Source of the DNA: Marinitenerispora sediminis
GTDB taxonomy: Bacteria; Actinomycetota; Actinomycetes; Streptosporangiales; Streptosporangiaceae
DNA length: 50,115 bases
NCBI RefSeq assembly: GCF_003336425.1
Contig: NZ_QEIO01000053.1
Coordinates: forward strand, 1 to 50,115
Direction of reading: 5' to 3'
The translations under genes and the position numbers were made by a program. The stretch's first letter is position 1. Every line of letters starts with the position of its first letter. The notes beneath the pieces are model-generated. The model did no database searches. It saw only the letters and a program-made list of their open reading frames with translations, and was not told where the DNA came from. Of the stretch, positions 25,459-33,306 are shown in pieces.

Positions 25459-25746
25459 TCAGGAGCGGACCAGCCGGGCGATCGCGTCCGACGCCTCCCG
25501 GACCTTGAGGTCGGCCTCCTCGCCGCCGTTGGCCACCGCGTGGGCGACGCAGTGCTTCAGGTGCTCGTCGAGCAGCGCGAGGGCGAACGAGCGCAGCGCC
25601 TTGTTCACCGCGGCCGTCTGGGTGAGGATGTCGATGCAGTAGTCGTCGTCCTCCACCATCCGCTGGAGCCCGCGCACCTGCCCCTCGATGCGGCGCAGCC
25701 GGTTGATGTGCTGCTGCTTGTGGTCGTGGTAGCCGTAGGTGGCCAT
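25459..25746 (-). CDS. csoR: CsoR family copper-sensing repressor
   Basis: All-helical Cu(I) sensor, 95 aa from the ATG at 25746 (a TTG 39 nt upstream is a poor start). The copper triad is present with the spacing of M. tuberculosis CsoR: C37 (DYCIDIL), H62 (DEHLKHC) and C66. Other family motifs are RLRRIEGQVRGLQRMV. Apo protein should repress and copper should release it. The dyad ATACCC-5-GGGTAT lies about 42 bp upstream. No copper chaperone or ATPase gene follows; the copper-related CopD-CtaG gene is 18 kb away. Confidence 0.9.
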   Translation of the reverse strand: MATYGYHDHKQQHINRLRRIEGQVRGLQRMVEDDDYCIDILTQTAAVNKALRSFALALLDEHLKHCVAHAVANGGEEADLKVREASDAIARLVRS

Positions 25747-25787
25747 GCCCGCGCCCCCCTGATCCTTCTGCTCTTCGTGGTCCAACG

Positions 25788-25804
25788 ATACCCCCTCCGG
25801 GTAT
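25788..25804. promoter_or_regulatory. CsoR operator
   Basis: The perfect palindrome ATACCC-CCTCC-GGGTAT matches the known CsoR-type site (TACCC, short spacer, GGGTA). It lies 42 bp upstream of the csoR start and would overlap its promoter, so autorepression is likely. Confidence 0.75.
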
Positions 25805-26000
25805 ATTTCCCGCTGTGCTCGGCAGGCCCGCGGCTCGTGCGCGGCCGGTGCCGGCGTGCTCCGCGAGCGGGAACGGTCGAGCGGATCCGGTGGCCGGACA
25901 GCGCGCGTTCCCTACCGAGTATCGGTGCTCCGGACGATACGTCGGAATTGTCGGCCGTCCCCGGAGCTCGGCCGGGCGCGGCCGCGGCGGGCGGACCCGC

Positions 26001-26606
26001 TCAGGGGCGCAGACCCAGCCGGTCGAGCTCGACCCGGGCCAGCCGCGCCGTGGCCGCCGCGTCGCCGTCCCGCCACGCCGCGGCCGGATCGGCGTGCACC
26101 CGCGCGAGCCGGCCGACCGGGACGCGGGTGAGCGCCCGCAGGGCCAGCAGCCGGTCCGCCGCGTCCCCGTCCAGGGCGCGGGCGCGCCGCACGTCGGCCG
26201 CCTGGCGCACCCAGCGCACCCGCGGCGGCAACCAGCCGACCAGCACCACCAGGCCCGGCAGCAGCGCGGTGAGCAGCGGCAGCGCCAGCGCCGCGTCGCC
26301 GGCCGCCTCCTGGAACCGCTGCCCCGCCTCGGAGAGCGTCCCGCCGGCCGCCCCGACGCTGCCGAACGGGGCGCTGAGCCCCTCGCCGACCACCGGCAGC
26401 TCCCGGACGCGCTCCGCCGCGTCTTCCATGCTGGAACTCAGCCCGCTGCCCGCGTCGGCCAGCAGTTCGCCGGGCCCCGCCAGCCGGGTGAGCGCGTCCC
26501 GGAGCGCCACCGCCGCCCACACCCACCCGGCGATCCAGGCGAGCGCGGCCGCGTCGCCGCAGATCTGCAGGAGGCGGCGCGCGGGCCGATCGGCGTAGAT
26601 CTTCAA
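26001..26606 (-). CDS. Two-span membrane protein of unknown function
   Basis: A 201-aa protein with a TTG start at 26606 and GGAG 7 nt upstream. Two membrane segments are seen, near residues 15-38 (AAALAWIAGWVWAAVAL) and 113-135 (LALPLLTALLPGLVVLVGWL), separated by a Gly/Ala-rich periplasmic region. The C-terminal 65 residues are charged and Ala/Arg-rich. It looks like a family of actinobacterial membrane proteins without known role. The gene is 250 bp upstream of csoR on the same strand; the gap holds the csoR operator. Confidence 0.6.
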   Translation of the reverse strand: MKIYADRPARRLLQICGDAAALAWIAGWVWAAVALRDALTRLAGPGELLADAGSGLSSSMEDAAERVRELPVVGEGLSAPFGSVGAAGGTLSEAGQRFQEAAGDAALALPLLTALLPGLVVLVGWLPPRVRWVRQAADVRRARALDGDAADRLLALRALTRVPVGRLARVHADPAAAWRDGDAAATARLARVELDRLGLRP

Positions 26607-26781
26607 CGCAGTTCTCCAAGCCGGTGCGAGGGGGAGTGGCCGCGGACGGCCACCGGCGACGGCCGGAACCTTCCCGGCGGGGGCCCCGGCCAACCGCGCC
26701 GCCGCCAACAGGGCCGTGACCTGCGGGGACGAGGCGGCCGGCCCTTGCCACCGGGCCGCGGCAGCGCCGACCATGGAGAAC

Positions 26782-27027
26782 ATGGACCGTCCGAGGAGCC
26801 ACGAAGCGGAGATCATCCGGCGGATCGGGGAACTCGTCACCGAGGAGCGCGACCTCCGGGAGCAGCACGAGCACCGGCTCACCCCCGAGGAGCGCGAGCG
26901 CATGCGCGAACTGGAGACGGCGCTCAACCAGTGCTGGGACCTGCTGCGCCGCCGACGCGCCAGCGAGCGGTACGGCCGCGACTCCGGTGCCCCGGTGCGC
27001 GCCGCCGACACGCGGGGCCGCCGGTGA
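26782..27027 (+). CDS. DUF2630 family protein
   Basis: An 81-aa charged helical protein. The ATG at 26782 follows GGAG closely; an ATG at 26773 would add 3 residues. EIIRRIGELVTEERDLREQ and LETALNQCWDLLRRRRA match DUF2630, a small actinobacterial family of unknown function. The C terminus is short and basic. The next gene lies 125 bp downstream. Confidence 0.75.
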   Translation: MDRPRSHEAEIIRRIGELVTEERDLREQHEHRLTPEERERMRELETALNQCWDLLRRRRASERYGRDSGAPVRAADTRGRR

Positions 27028-27152
27028 CGTGACCGCTGCGCGCCGACCGGCGCGGGCGCCCCGCGAGCGCGGGCCCCCGGGCGCCAGGAACCGTACGGCG
27101 CGGCCCGGCGTCTCTTCCTGTGCCGCCATCCCCCGAGACTGGAAGAGGACGC

Positions 27153-27773
27153 ATGCTAGAGGTGCTGACCGGGACCGGACTGGCCTCGGCCGCCGGGCTG
27201 AACGCCTACGTACCGTTACTGGCTGTGGGGCTGCTCGCCCGCTACACCGACGCGCTTCCGCTGTCGGCGTCGTGGCAGTGGCTGGAGCACCCGGTCGTGC
27301 TCGGGATCGTCGCGCTCCTGCTGGTCGTCGAACTCGTCGCCGACAAGATCCCGGCCGTGGACAGCGTCAACGACGTCATCCAGACCTTCGTCCGGCCGAC
27401 CTCGGGCGGCATCACCTTCGGGGCCGGCGCCTCCGCCATCACCACCGACGAGATCGCGGCGGCCGGCACCGGGGACGGGTCGTGGTGGCCGGTCGTCTGC
27501 GGAATCGTGATCGCGCTCGTCTTCCACGGGCTCAAGGCGCTCGCCCGCCCGGTGCTCAACACGGTCACGGCCGGGGCCGGCGCGCCGGTGATCAGCACGG
27601 TGGAGGACGTCATCAGCACCGTGGTCTCCGTGCTGGCGATCCTGCTGCCCGTCATCATCCTCGTGGTGACCCCGCTGTCGATCGCCGCGATCGTCTGGGT
27701 GTGGCGCGCCCGCCGACGCCGGCGCCGCCGCGACGCGGCGGGCGAGGCGGCCGGCGACGCCGCCCCCGCCTAG
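27153..27773 (+). CDS. DUF4126 membrane protein
   Basis: A 206-aa membrane protein with GAAGAGG 5-6 nt before the ATG. It opens with GTGLASAAGLNAYVPLLAVGLL and continues VVLGIVALLLVVELVADKIPAVDSVND, motifs of DUF4126. About five membrane segments and a charged, Arg-rich C-terminal tail are seen. The glycine-rich loops suggest a channel- or transporter-like fold, but no function is known. A hairpin terminator follows. Confidence 0.75.
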   Translation: MLEVLTGTGLASAAGLNAYVPLLAVGLLARYTDALPLSASWQWLEHPVVLGIVALLLVVELVADKIPAVDSVNDVIQTFVRPTSGGITFGAGASAITTDEIAAAGTGDGSWWPVVCGIVIALVFHGLKALARPVLNTVTAGAGAPVISTVEDVISTVVSVLAILLPVIILVVTPLSIAAIVWVWRARRRRRRRDAAGEAAGDAAPA

Positions 27774-27808
27774 ACCGGTGACGAGGCGCCGGTGCGCGCT
27801 GGCCAGTG

Positions 27809-27838
27809 CCGGTCAGGGGCCGATGGCCGACTGACCGG
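27809..27838. terminator. Terminator between DUF4126 and WD40 genes
   Basis: CCGGTCAG (27809-27816) pairs perfectly with CTGACCGG (27831-27838); GGCC-GAT-GGCC forms the inner part. It separates two convergent genes. Confidence 0.65.
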
Positions 27839-27846
27839 GCGACGCG

Positions 27847-28839
27847 TCACGGCAGGGCCGCGGCAAGGTCCCAGACACGGATCGCGCCGTCCCCGCCCGT
27901 GCCGAGGACGACCGGGCGGCCGCGGAACTCCGCGGTCCGCAGGAGCACGGCGCCGGACCCGTGTCCGAACGGCGTACCGACCGGCGCCGCCTCGACCAGG
28001 TCCCACATCCGCACCGCCCCGTCCTCGGACGCGGTCACCGCGACCGGCCGGCCGCCGACGACGGCGGTGTCCATGGCGAGGATCGGTGCCCCGTGACCGG
28101 TGACCGCGGCGCGCAGCGCTTCGGCGCCGTCCCCGGACAGCCCCCAGACACGCACGTCCGCCCCGGCGGCCACGGCCACGATCGGCCGGTCGCCGAGGCG
28201 GGTGATCGAGACCGCGCCGACCTCCTCACCGGCGCAGTCCAGCTCCGCTACCCGCTCGCCCCGCGTCAGGTCCCACACGTCGACCCCGAGGCCGACCGCC
28301 GCGGCCAGCGCACGGCCCGCCACCGACGCGGCGGCGAGGCCGACGATGTCGGCCTCGCCGCTCGGCAGCTCCAGCGGGGCGGTGCCAGCCGACGGTGCCC
28401 ACACGCGGAGTTCGCCGACGTACTGCGAGCCTGTCACGAACCGCGGCGGGGCCGCTCCCCGCACCGCGGTGACGGCCCCGAGGTAGGGGGCGTCGTAGTC
28501 CGTCCCGCGGATCAGGGCGCCGCTCTCCAGGTCCCACAGGGCCGGCCCCTGCTCGGCTCCGCCCGCCGCGAGCACCACACGGCCGCCGGCGACGACCGCG
28601 GCCACCGCGTCGATCTCGTTCTCGGCGTCGGGGTAGGCGGCGGCGAGCGGGTCCCCGGTGAAGGCGTACGCCAGGGGACGGCTGCGCCACACGTCCCGCA
28701 GCGGCTCCCACGTCCACACCGCCCCGTCGCCGTCGGCGCAGACCACCAGGGGGCCGCCAGGAGTCCCGACCGCCGCGAGGTCGAGGAGGGGAGCCGCGGA
28801 GGACCGGCTGCCGCTCCGCAGCGCGGGTCCGTCGGACAT
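27847..28839 (-). CDS. WD40-repeat beta-propeller protein
   Basis: A 330-aa protein made almost entirely of WD40-like blades without a signal peptide or kinase domain. Blade ends are visible as VWTWEPL, ALWDLESG, LRVWAPS, VDVWDLTRGE, VRVWGLSG, VRMWDLVEA and IRVWDLAA, giving about seven repeats. The inner strands begin with GGRPV or GDRPI. It is a scaffold for protein contacts. The ATG at 28839 has no strong ribosome site. It is divergent from the HAD gene, with a long palindrome between. Confidence 0.75.
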   Translation of the reverse strand: MSDGPALRSGSRSSAAPLLDLAAVGTPGGPLVVCADGDGAVWTWEPLRDVWRSRPLAYAFTGDPLAAAYPDAENEIDAVAAVVAGGRVVLAAGGAEQGPALWDLESGALIRGTDYDAPYLGAVTAVRGAAPPRFVTGSQYVGELRVWAPSAGTAPLELPSGEADIVGLAAASVAGRALAAAVGLGVDVWDLTRGERVAELDCAGEEVGAVSITRLGDRPIVAVAAGADVRVWGLSGDGAEALRAAVTGHGAPILAMDTAVVGGRPVAVTASEDGAVRMWDLVEAAPVGTPFGHGSGAVLLRTAEFRGRPVVLGTGGDGAIRVWDLAAALP

Positions 28840-28865
28840 GGCGCCGCAGCCCAGCCCGGGGTGCG

Positions 28866-28899
28866 GCGGTGCGGGCGGGCGGCCGCCCGCCCGCACCGC
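28866..28899. promoter_or_regulatory. Perfect 34-bp palindrome in a divergent promoter region
   Basis: Seventeen bases beginning GCGGTGCGGGCGGGCGG are followed immediately by their exact reverse complement. The palindrome fills most of the 87-bp gap between the divergent WD40 and HAD genes, covering the -35 position of the likely HAD promoter. It may be an operator or extrude as a cruciform. Confidence 0.6.
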
Positions 28900-28913
28900 G
28901 GCGACCGCTCGTC

Positions 28914-28919
28914 TAGAGT
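28914..28919 (+). promoter_or_regulatory. -10 box of the HAD gene, probably leaderless
   Basis: TAGAGT ends 7 nt before the GTG at 28927, so transcription would start at or next to the start codon. There is no ribosome site. No clear -35 is seen; the palindrome occupies that position. Confidence 0.45.
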
Positions 28920-28926
28920 GCACTGC

Positions 28927-29601
28927 GTGGGACAGGACGCGATCGCACCTCCGAACGGCATCACGCACATCGTCTGGGACTGGAACGGGACCCTGCTCGA
29001 CGACAACCACGCCAACCTCGCCGCGCTCAACCAGGTGTGCGCCGAGTTCGGGCGCGCACCCGTCGAGCTGGAGTACTGGCGTGCCGTGTTCCGCCGGCCG
29101 CTGCTCGCCTGCTACGAGGAGCTGTTCGGCCGCCCGCTCGCCGACGAGGAGTGGGCACGTCTCAACCAGACCTACGACCGCCATTACAGCTCGCTGCTGC
29201 CGTCCTGCCGGCTGGCCGACGGCGCGCTCCAGGTGCTCACGTCCTGGACGGGGCGCGGCCGCACCCAGTCGCTGCTGTCCATGGCCGCGCACCGGCACCT
29301 GGAGCCGCTCATCACCGAACGCGGCCTGACCCGGCACTTCACCCGGGTGGACGGCCGCCGCCACGACGGCGCGCACGACTCCAAGGCCGAGCACCTCGTC
29401 CAGCACCTGGAGGCGCAGGGCATCAGCCCCTCGACGGTGGCGCTGATCGGCGACATCGACGACGACGCCCGCGCCGCCCGCGAGGCCGGGGCGCACGCCG
29501 TCCTGGTCGCCACCGGCCTGATGTCGCGGGCCCGCCTGGAGGCCACCGGCCACCCGGTCGCCGACTCGGCGGCCGAGGCCGTCGCGATGCTCGGCGACTG
29601 A
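28927..29601 (+). CDS. HAD family phosphatase
   Basis: A 224-aa haloacid dehalogenase superfamily hydrolase, PGP-like with a helical cap. Motif I is VWDWNGTLLDD: nucleophile D18, but the usual second Asp is N20, a variant seen in one actinobacterial subgroup. Motif II is the Ser in LLSMA; motif IV is ALIGDIDDDARAAREAG. The start is GTG at 28927, apparently leaderless. Substrate unknown (a small phosphate ester). Confidence 0.8.
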   Translation: MGQDAIAPPNGITHIVWDWNGTLLDDNHANLAALNQVCAEFGRAPVELEYWRAVFRRPLLACYEELFGRPLADEEWARLNQTYDRHYSSLLPSCRLADGALQVLTSWTGRGRTQSLLSMAAHRHLEPLITERGLTRHFTRVDGRRHDGAHDSKAEHLVQHLEAQGISPSTVALIGDIDDDARAAREAGAHAVLVATGLMSRARLEATGHPVADSAAEAVAMLGD

Positions 29602-29626
29602 GCGGGGCGCACGCCCGCACGCACGC

Positions 29627-29659
29627 CGAAGGGCGGCGCCCCGGAGGCGCCGCCCTTCG
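29627..29659. terminator. Strong bidirectional terminator
   Basis: CGAAGGGCGGCGCC and GGCGCCGCCCTTCG form a perfect 14-bp stem with a 5-nt loop between the convergent HAD and superoxide dismutase genes. Confidence 0.8.
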
Positions 29660-29689
29660 ACGGATAGGCGAGAAGCGCGCGGACGTGTG

Positions 29690-30304
29690 CTAGGCGAGCT
29701 TCACCTGACGCGCGTCGGCGAAGCGGCGCTGCACGTCGGCCCAGTTCACGACGTTCCAGAACGCCTTGACGTAGTCGGCCTTCACGTTCTTGTACTGCAG
29801 GTAGAACGCGTGCTCCCACATGTCGAGCAGCAGCAGCGGGTAGGAGCCGGCGGCCAGGTTGCCCTGGTGGTCGTAGAGCTGCTCGATGATCAGCTTCTGC
29901 CCCAGGATGTCCCACGCCAGGATCGCCCACCCAGAGCCCTGGATGCCGGTGGCGGCCGCGTTGAAGTGCGCGCGGAAGGCGTCGAAGGACCCGAACGCGT
30001 CGCTGATCGCCGCGGCGAGCTCGCCCTCGGGCTTGTCGCCGCCGTCCGGCGACAGGTTCGGCCAGAAGACCGAGTGGTTGACGTGCCCGGCCAGGTTGAA
30101 CGCGAGGTTCTTCTGCAGCAGGTTGACCGTGCCCAGGCTCTCCTTGGCGCGGGCCTCCGCGAGCTGCTCCAGCGCGTCGTTCGCACCCTTGACGTAGGTC
30201 GCGTGGTGCTTGTCGTGGTGGAGCTCCATGATCTGCCCGGAGATCCACGGCTCCAGCGCGCTGTAGTCGTAGGGCAGGTCGGGCAGCGAATATGGCGCGG
30301 ACAT
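29690..30304 (-). CDS. Fe/Mn superoxide dismutase
   Basis: Cytoplasmic superoxide dismutase, 204 aa, complete. The ATG has AGGAAGG about 7 nt upstream. Metal ligands are H29 (MELHHDKHH), H77 (GHVNHSVFW), D161 and H165 (DMWEHAFY). The pair YDHQ around residue 146 resembles the mycobacterial enzyme with His at that position, which prefers iron, but metal use cannot be settled from sequence. The upstream region has CGCGAG-TCT-CTCGCG (30344-30358). Confidence 0.92.
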   Translation of the reverse strand: MSAPYSLPDLPYDYSALEPWISGQIMELHHDKHHATYVKGANDALEQLAEARAKESLGTVNLLQKNLAFNLAGHVNHSVFWPNLSPDGGDKPEGELAAAISDAFGSFDAFRAHFNAAATGIQGSGWAILAWDILGQKLIIEQLYDHQGNLAAGSYPLLLLDMWEHAFYLQYKNVKADYVKAFWNVVNWADVQRRFADARQVKLA

Positions 30305-30343
30305 CTACGCACCTTCCTGTGAACAAGTCATCTGCAATAAAAT

Positions 30344-30358
30344 CGCGAGTCTCTCGCG
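30344..30358. promoter_or_regulatory. Inverted repeat upstream of superoxide dismutase
   Basis: CGCGAG-TCT-CTCGCG lies 40 bp upstream of the start, next to an AT-rich patch (AATAAAAT at 30336). It may be an operator or a leader hairpin; no matching regulator is known to me. Confidence 0.35.
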
Positions 30359-30443
30359 GGTAAAAAGTTATCAGCCGGGCCGGCCGCCGACCGGTGTTGC
30401 CCTTGCGACAGGCCCGATCGGGAATAACCCGGTGCCCGCCGCC

Positions 30444-31190
30444 CTACCCGGCCACCGGCCGGTCATGCAAACGCGCGTCATGCGCGAGGGGAGCGCCGGG
30501 GGCGGCCAGGGCCAGATCCAGCGCCCGCTCCACGTGCAGCCGGGTGGAGTCGAACACCGGCACCGCGACATCGTCCGGGCCGATGAGCAGGGTGATCTCC
30601 GTGCATCCGAGGACCACGCCCGCGGCGCCGCGCGCGGCGAGGTCGCCGACGACGCGGACGAACTCCCGCCGCGACTCGTCCCGGACCCGCCCCAGGGTGA
30701 GTTCCTGGTAGATGACCTCGTGCACGAGGGTGCGGTCCGCTTCACCGGGGACGAGGACCTCGACGCCGTGCTCCCGCATCCGGGCGCGGTAGAACTCGCC
30801 CTCCATGGTGAAGCGGGTCCCCAGGAGCCCGACGGTCCGCGCTCCGGCGGCGCGGATCCGCTCGGCGGTGGCGTCCACGATGTCCACGAACGGGATCCGC
30901 ACCGCCGCCGTGACGTGGTCCGCGACGCGGTGCATGGTGTTGGTGCACAGCACCACCAGGTCGGCTCCGGCGCGCTCCAGGCTGGAGGCGGCCTCGGCGA
31001 GCCGCCGCCCGGCGCCGGGCCAGTCCCCGGCCCGCTGCATGGCCTCGATCTCGGCGAAGTCCACCGTCACCATGACGCTCGGCGCGCAGTGGTGCCCGCC
31101 CAGCCGCTCGCGGGTCAGCTCGTTGAGCAGCCGGTAGTACTCCGCCGAGGACTCCCAGCTCATCCCGCCGATCAGTCCGATCGTCCGCAT
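30444..31190 (-). CDS. Aspartate/glutamate racemase family protein
   Basis: A cofactor-independent amino-acid racemase, 248 aa. The ATG has GGAGGAAGCG directly upstream. The catalytic cysteine pair is C82 (LCTNTMH) and C196 (LGCTEI). The start MRTIGLIGGMSWESSAEYY is typical of YgeA-like aspartate/glutamate racemases. It would interconvert D and L amino acids for cell-wall or signalling use. It is not in an evident operon. Confidence 0.87.
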   Translation of the reverse strand: MRTIGLIGGMSWESSAEYYRLLNELTRERLGGHHCAPSVMVTVDFAEIEAMQRAGDWPGAGRRLAEAASSLERAGADLVVLCTNTMHRVADHVTAAVRIPFVDIVDATAERIRAAGARTVGLLGTRFTMEGEFYRARMREHGVEVLVPGEADRTLVHEVIYQELTLGRVRDESRREFVRVVGDLAARGAAGVVLGCTEITLLIGPDDVAVPVFDSTRLHVERALDLALAAPGAPLAHDARLHDRPVAG

Positions 31191-31296
31191 CGCTTCCTCC
31201 GTCCGTCGCAGACCTGCCGCCGGGGCGCCGCCGACCGCACCCGAGGACGCCCGGACGCGGCCGCGCGGTCCCGCGGCGGGGGAGCGGGGGCTACCG

Positions 31297-31572
31297 CTAT
31301 CCGGCGCTCCTGCCCTTGCCCCCGCTCGTTCGCTTCGGGTGGAAGTCGGGGCCCAGGTCGTTCCTATTCTTGTACGCGCGGGTGGCCGCTGCCGCCTTGC
31401 CGGAGGCCGCACGACGCGTCTCGGGGTCCTCCGACTTGCTGTCCCGGGCGGCCTCCGCCATGGCCAGAGTCTCTGAAAGCGAAGGAGCGCCGGAGTCGAG
31501 GTCGTGGTCCAGCCCGCGGAGAAACGATACGAGCTCGCTGAGTTTGGCCGAATCGGAGTCCTGTCCGCTCAT
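31297..31572 (-). CDS. Small hypothetical protein
   Basis: A 91-aa soluble protein; the ATG has GGGAG 4 nt upstream, a convincing site. The N-terminal half is acidic (GQDSDSAKLSELVSFLRGLD), the C-terminal half basic (RAYKNRNDLGPDFHPKRT). No family recognised. It lies just downstream, on the same strand, of the JetC-like remnant and is less GC-rich than its neighbours, so it may have arrived with that locus. Confidence 0.5.
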   Translation of the reverse strand: MSGQDSDSAKLSELVSFLRGLDHDLDSGAPSLSETLAMAEAARDSKSEDPETRRAASGKAAAATRAYKNRNDLGPDFHPKRTSGGKGRSAG

Positions 31573-31696
31573 CTTGCTCCCTTTCGTTGATAAGCCACGA
31601 GTGGGGCAACACTAGCGAGACACCGCATCTCCCGGCGATCCCGGACAGCGCCGAGTACCGGCGGGCCGGCGCCAGCCGCCGCGACCCGGCCCTGCG

Positions 31697-31968
31697 CCAT
31701 GCGCTCGCTCTTCGGCGAGACCCCCACCGGACGGCCGCGTGCTGGCCCCGTCCATGCCGAGGTCCACCAGCGGCTCCAGCAGCCGCGCGACCGCCGGGTC
31801 GTCCAGGCGCTCGAACGCCTCGTCGAGCAGCACGCGCCGGAGCGGGCCCTCGATCGTGGACTCGTCCGCCCGCAGGATGTCGTAGAACGCCGCGCTGGCC
31901 GCGAACAGCGGCACATAGGAGACCAGCCGGGTCTCACCCGAGGACAGCTGGCGGCCCCGGCGGTTGCG
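31697..31968 (-). pseudogene. Frameshifted C-terminal remnant of a Wadjet JetC-like SMC ATPase
   Basis: Reading on the minus strand, RGRQLSSGETRLVSYVPLFA (ABC signature region) is followed by RRVLLDEAFERLDDPAVARL (Walker B) and LVDLGMD, the order and wording of the C-terminal lobe of TIGR02680/MukB-like ATPases (JetC of Wadjet). After VDLGMD the frame is broken: the expected continuation GVSPKSERM is found in another frame at about 31697-31720, implying a one-base indel. Trp positions are also mutated. No N-terminal ATPase half, coiled coil or jetA, jetB, jetD gene is nearby. Family recognition is from memory and remote. Confidence 0.6.
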
Positions 31969-32112
31969 GGGTGTTCGCGCTGGCCGAGAGCAGGCGGGAC
32001 GGGGGAGGCCGCGCCTGGCGGCCCGCGGCCCGGTCGGTGCCGCGGGGCCGGAGCGCGCCTGCGCGCCTGCCGGTACCGGCAGGCGCTGTCAGGGCACGGC
32101 CGGCAAGCGCGG

Positions 32113-32568
32113 TCAGGGCACGGCGAGCGTCAGTGTCTCGGCGACCAGGGCCGGGCGCCCGCCGTCCTCGATCTCCACCTCGTGCCGCATGGTGAGCAGG
32201 ACGCCCTTGGCCGACTCCGCCGCCTCCACCAGCTCGATGCCGTCGCGTACCCGCGACCCCACCGCCACCGGGGCGAGGAACCGCACCCGGTTGAGGCCGT
32301 AGTTGACCAGCAGCCGCGGCCGCTCCTCAAGCGTGTACACCTCGGCGGCGAGGGCCGGCAGCAGCGACAGGGACAGGAAGCCGTGGGCGATCGTGGTACC
32401 GAACGGGCCGTCGGCGGCGCGTCGCGGGTCGACGTGGATCCACTGCCGGTCGTCCGTCGCCTCGGCGAACGCGTCGATCCGGTCCTGGGTGATGACGTGC
32501 CAGTCGCTGTGTCCGAGGTGCTCTCCCCGGGCGGCGGCGAGGGCCGCCGCGTCGGCGAACTTCCGCAT
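32113..32568 (-). CDS. MaoC family dehydratase
   Basis: A 151-aa hot-dog-fold (R)-specific enoyl-CoA hydratase-like protein. The ATG has AGGAGAAGC upstream. FAEATDDRQWIHVDP supplies the catalytic D40 and H45; FGTTIAHGFLSLSLLP completes the site. Predicted to hydrate 2-enoyl-CoA in fatty-acid or polyhydroxyalkanoate metabolism. Three and a half 28-bp tandem repeats lie 42 bp upstream of the start. Confidence 0.87.
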   Translation of the reverse strand: MRKFADAAALAAARGEHLGHSDWHVITQDRIDAFAEATDDRQWIHVDPRRAADGPFGTTIAHGFLSLSLLPALAAEVYTLEERPRLLVNYGLNRVRFLAPVAVGSRVRDGIELVEAAESAKGVLLTMRHEVEIEDGGRPALVAETLTLAVP

Positions 32569-32610
32569 GCTTCTCCTTGGGTCGCAATCGGCCGTTGTGG
32601 GGTCCAGCCC

Positions 32611-32719
32611 GAGCGGCTGCGGAGCGGGGAGGCTGTCCGAGCGGCTGCGGAGCGGGGAGGCTGTCCGAGCGGCTGCGGAGCGGGGAGGCTGTCCGAGCGG
32701 CTGCGGAGCGGGAGGCCGG
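32611..32719. repeat. 28-bp direct tandem repeat upstream of the MaoC gene
   Basis: Units begin GAGCGGCTGCGGAGCGGG and end GGCTGTCC: exact copies at 32611-32638, 32639-32666 and 32667-32694, then a partial copy to about 32719 with one base missing. There are no spacers, so it is not a CRISPR array. It occupies the promoter region of the MaoC gene. Confidence 0.85.
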
Positions 32720-32819
32720 CCGGAGCCGACGGGGGCCGGACCCGTCCCGTACCGACTGTTTGGTCTGCGTGGGCGGGTGCACGGCTCCGTCGGTGAATTC
32801 GGTCGGACCACGTCGGGGA

Positions 32820-33191
32820 TCAGCCCTGGGCGAGCTGCTGGAGGCGCTGCGGTGACAGGCCCAGGTAGTGCGAGATGTCGGTGGGGGTGAGGCCGGCGTC
32901 GGCCAGCCCGTAGACGGCCTCCCGCGCCTTCGCCGCCGCACCCCGCATGGCCTCGTCGGCGTCGTGCACCGCGCGGCGGGTCTCCAGGACCAGCTGGTCC
33001 AGGTCGTCGCTCACTCTCGGCAGCAGTTCGATGTGGACGTTCTGCTCCTCCACCTCCACCTGGGCGGAGATGTACTCGCGGGCTCGGGACTCCGCGTCGC
33101 TCAGTGAGGGCGACCAGGTCACCCCGACGTCCTTGACCCGCAGCTCCCACCCGTTCTCCCACTTGCGGGCGTGAACCTCGTACAACGCCAC
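32820..33191 (-). CDS. HicB-like protein with C-terminal helix-turn-helix
   Basis: A 123-aa protein. The GTG at 33191 has GGGAGG 6 nt upstream; an ATG at 33230 is in frame but has no site. The N terminus (VALYEVHARKWENGWELRVK, then SLSDAESRAREYI) resembles the HicB antitoxin partial RNase-H fold. The C-terminal segment LADAGLTPTDISHYLGLSPQ is a helix-turn-helix. No HicA toxin is adjacent, so it is an orphan regulator or solitary antitoxin. Confidence 0.55.
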   Translation of the reverse strand: MALYEVHARKWENGWELRVKDVGVTWSPSLSDAESRAREYISAQVEVEEQNVHIELLPRVSDDLDQLVLETRRAVHDADEAMRGAAAKAREAVYGLADAGLTPTDISHYLGLSPQRLQQLAQG

Positions 33192-33306
33192 CGCTACCCT
33201 CCCTGCCGCGTCGTCGGGAGCACTGATCATCCCCGAAAGCCCGCGCGGGCGGCAAGACCACGCGGGCGTACGGGGAGTTATCGGTGGAAAACGGAGCGCC
33301 GCCGCG

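Noticed and set aside
32611-32719. CRISPR array.
   Set aside because: Repeats are directly adjacent without spacers and no cas genes are in the window.
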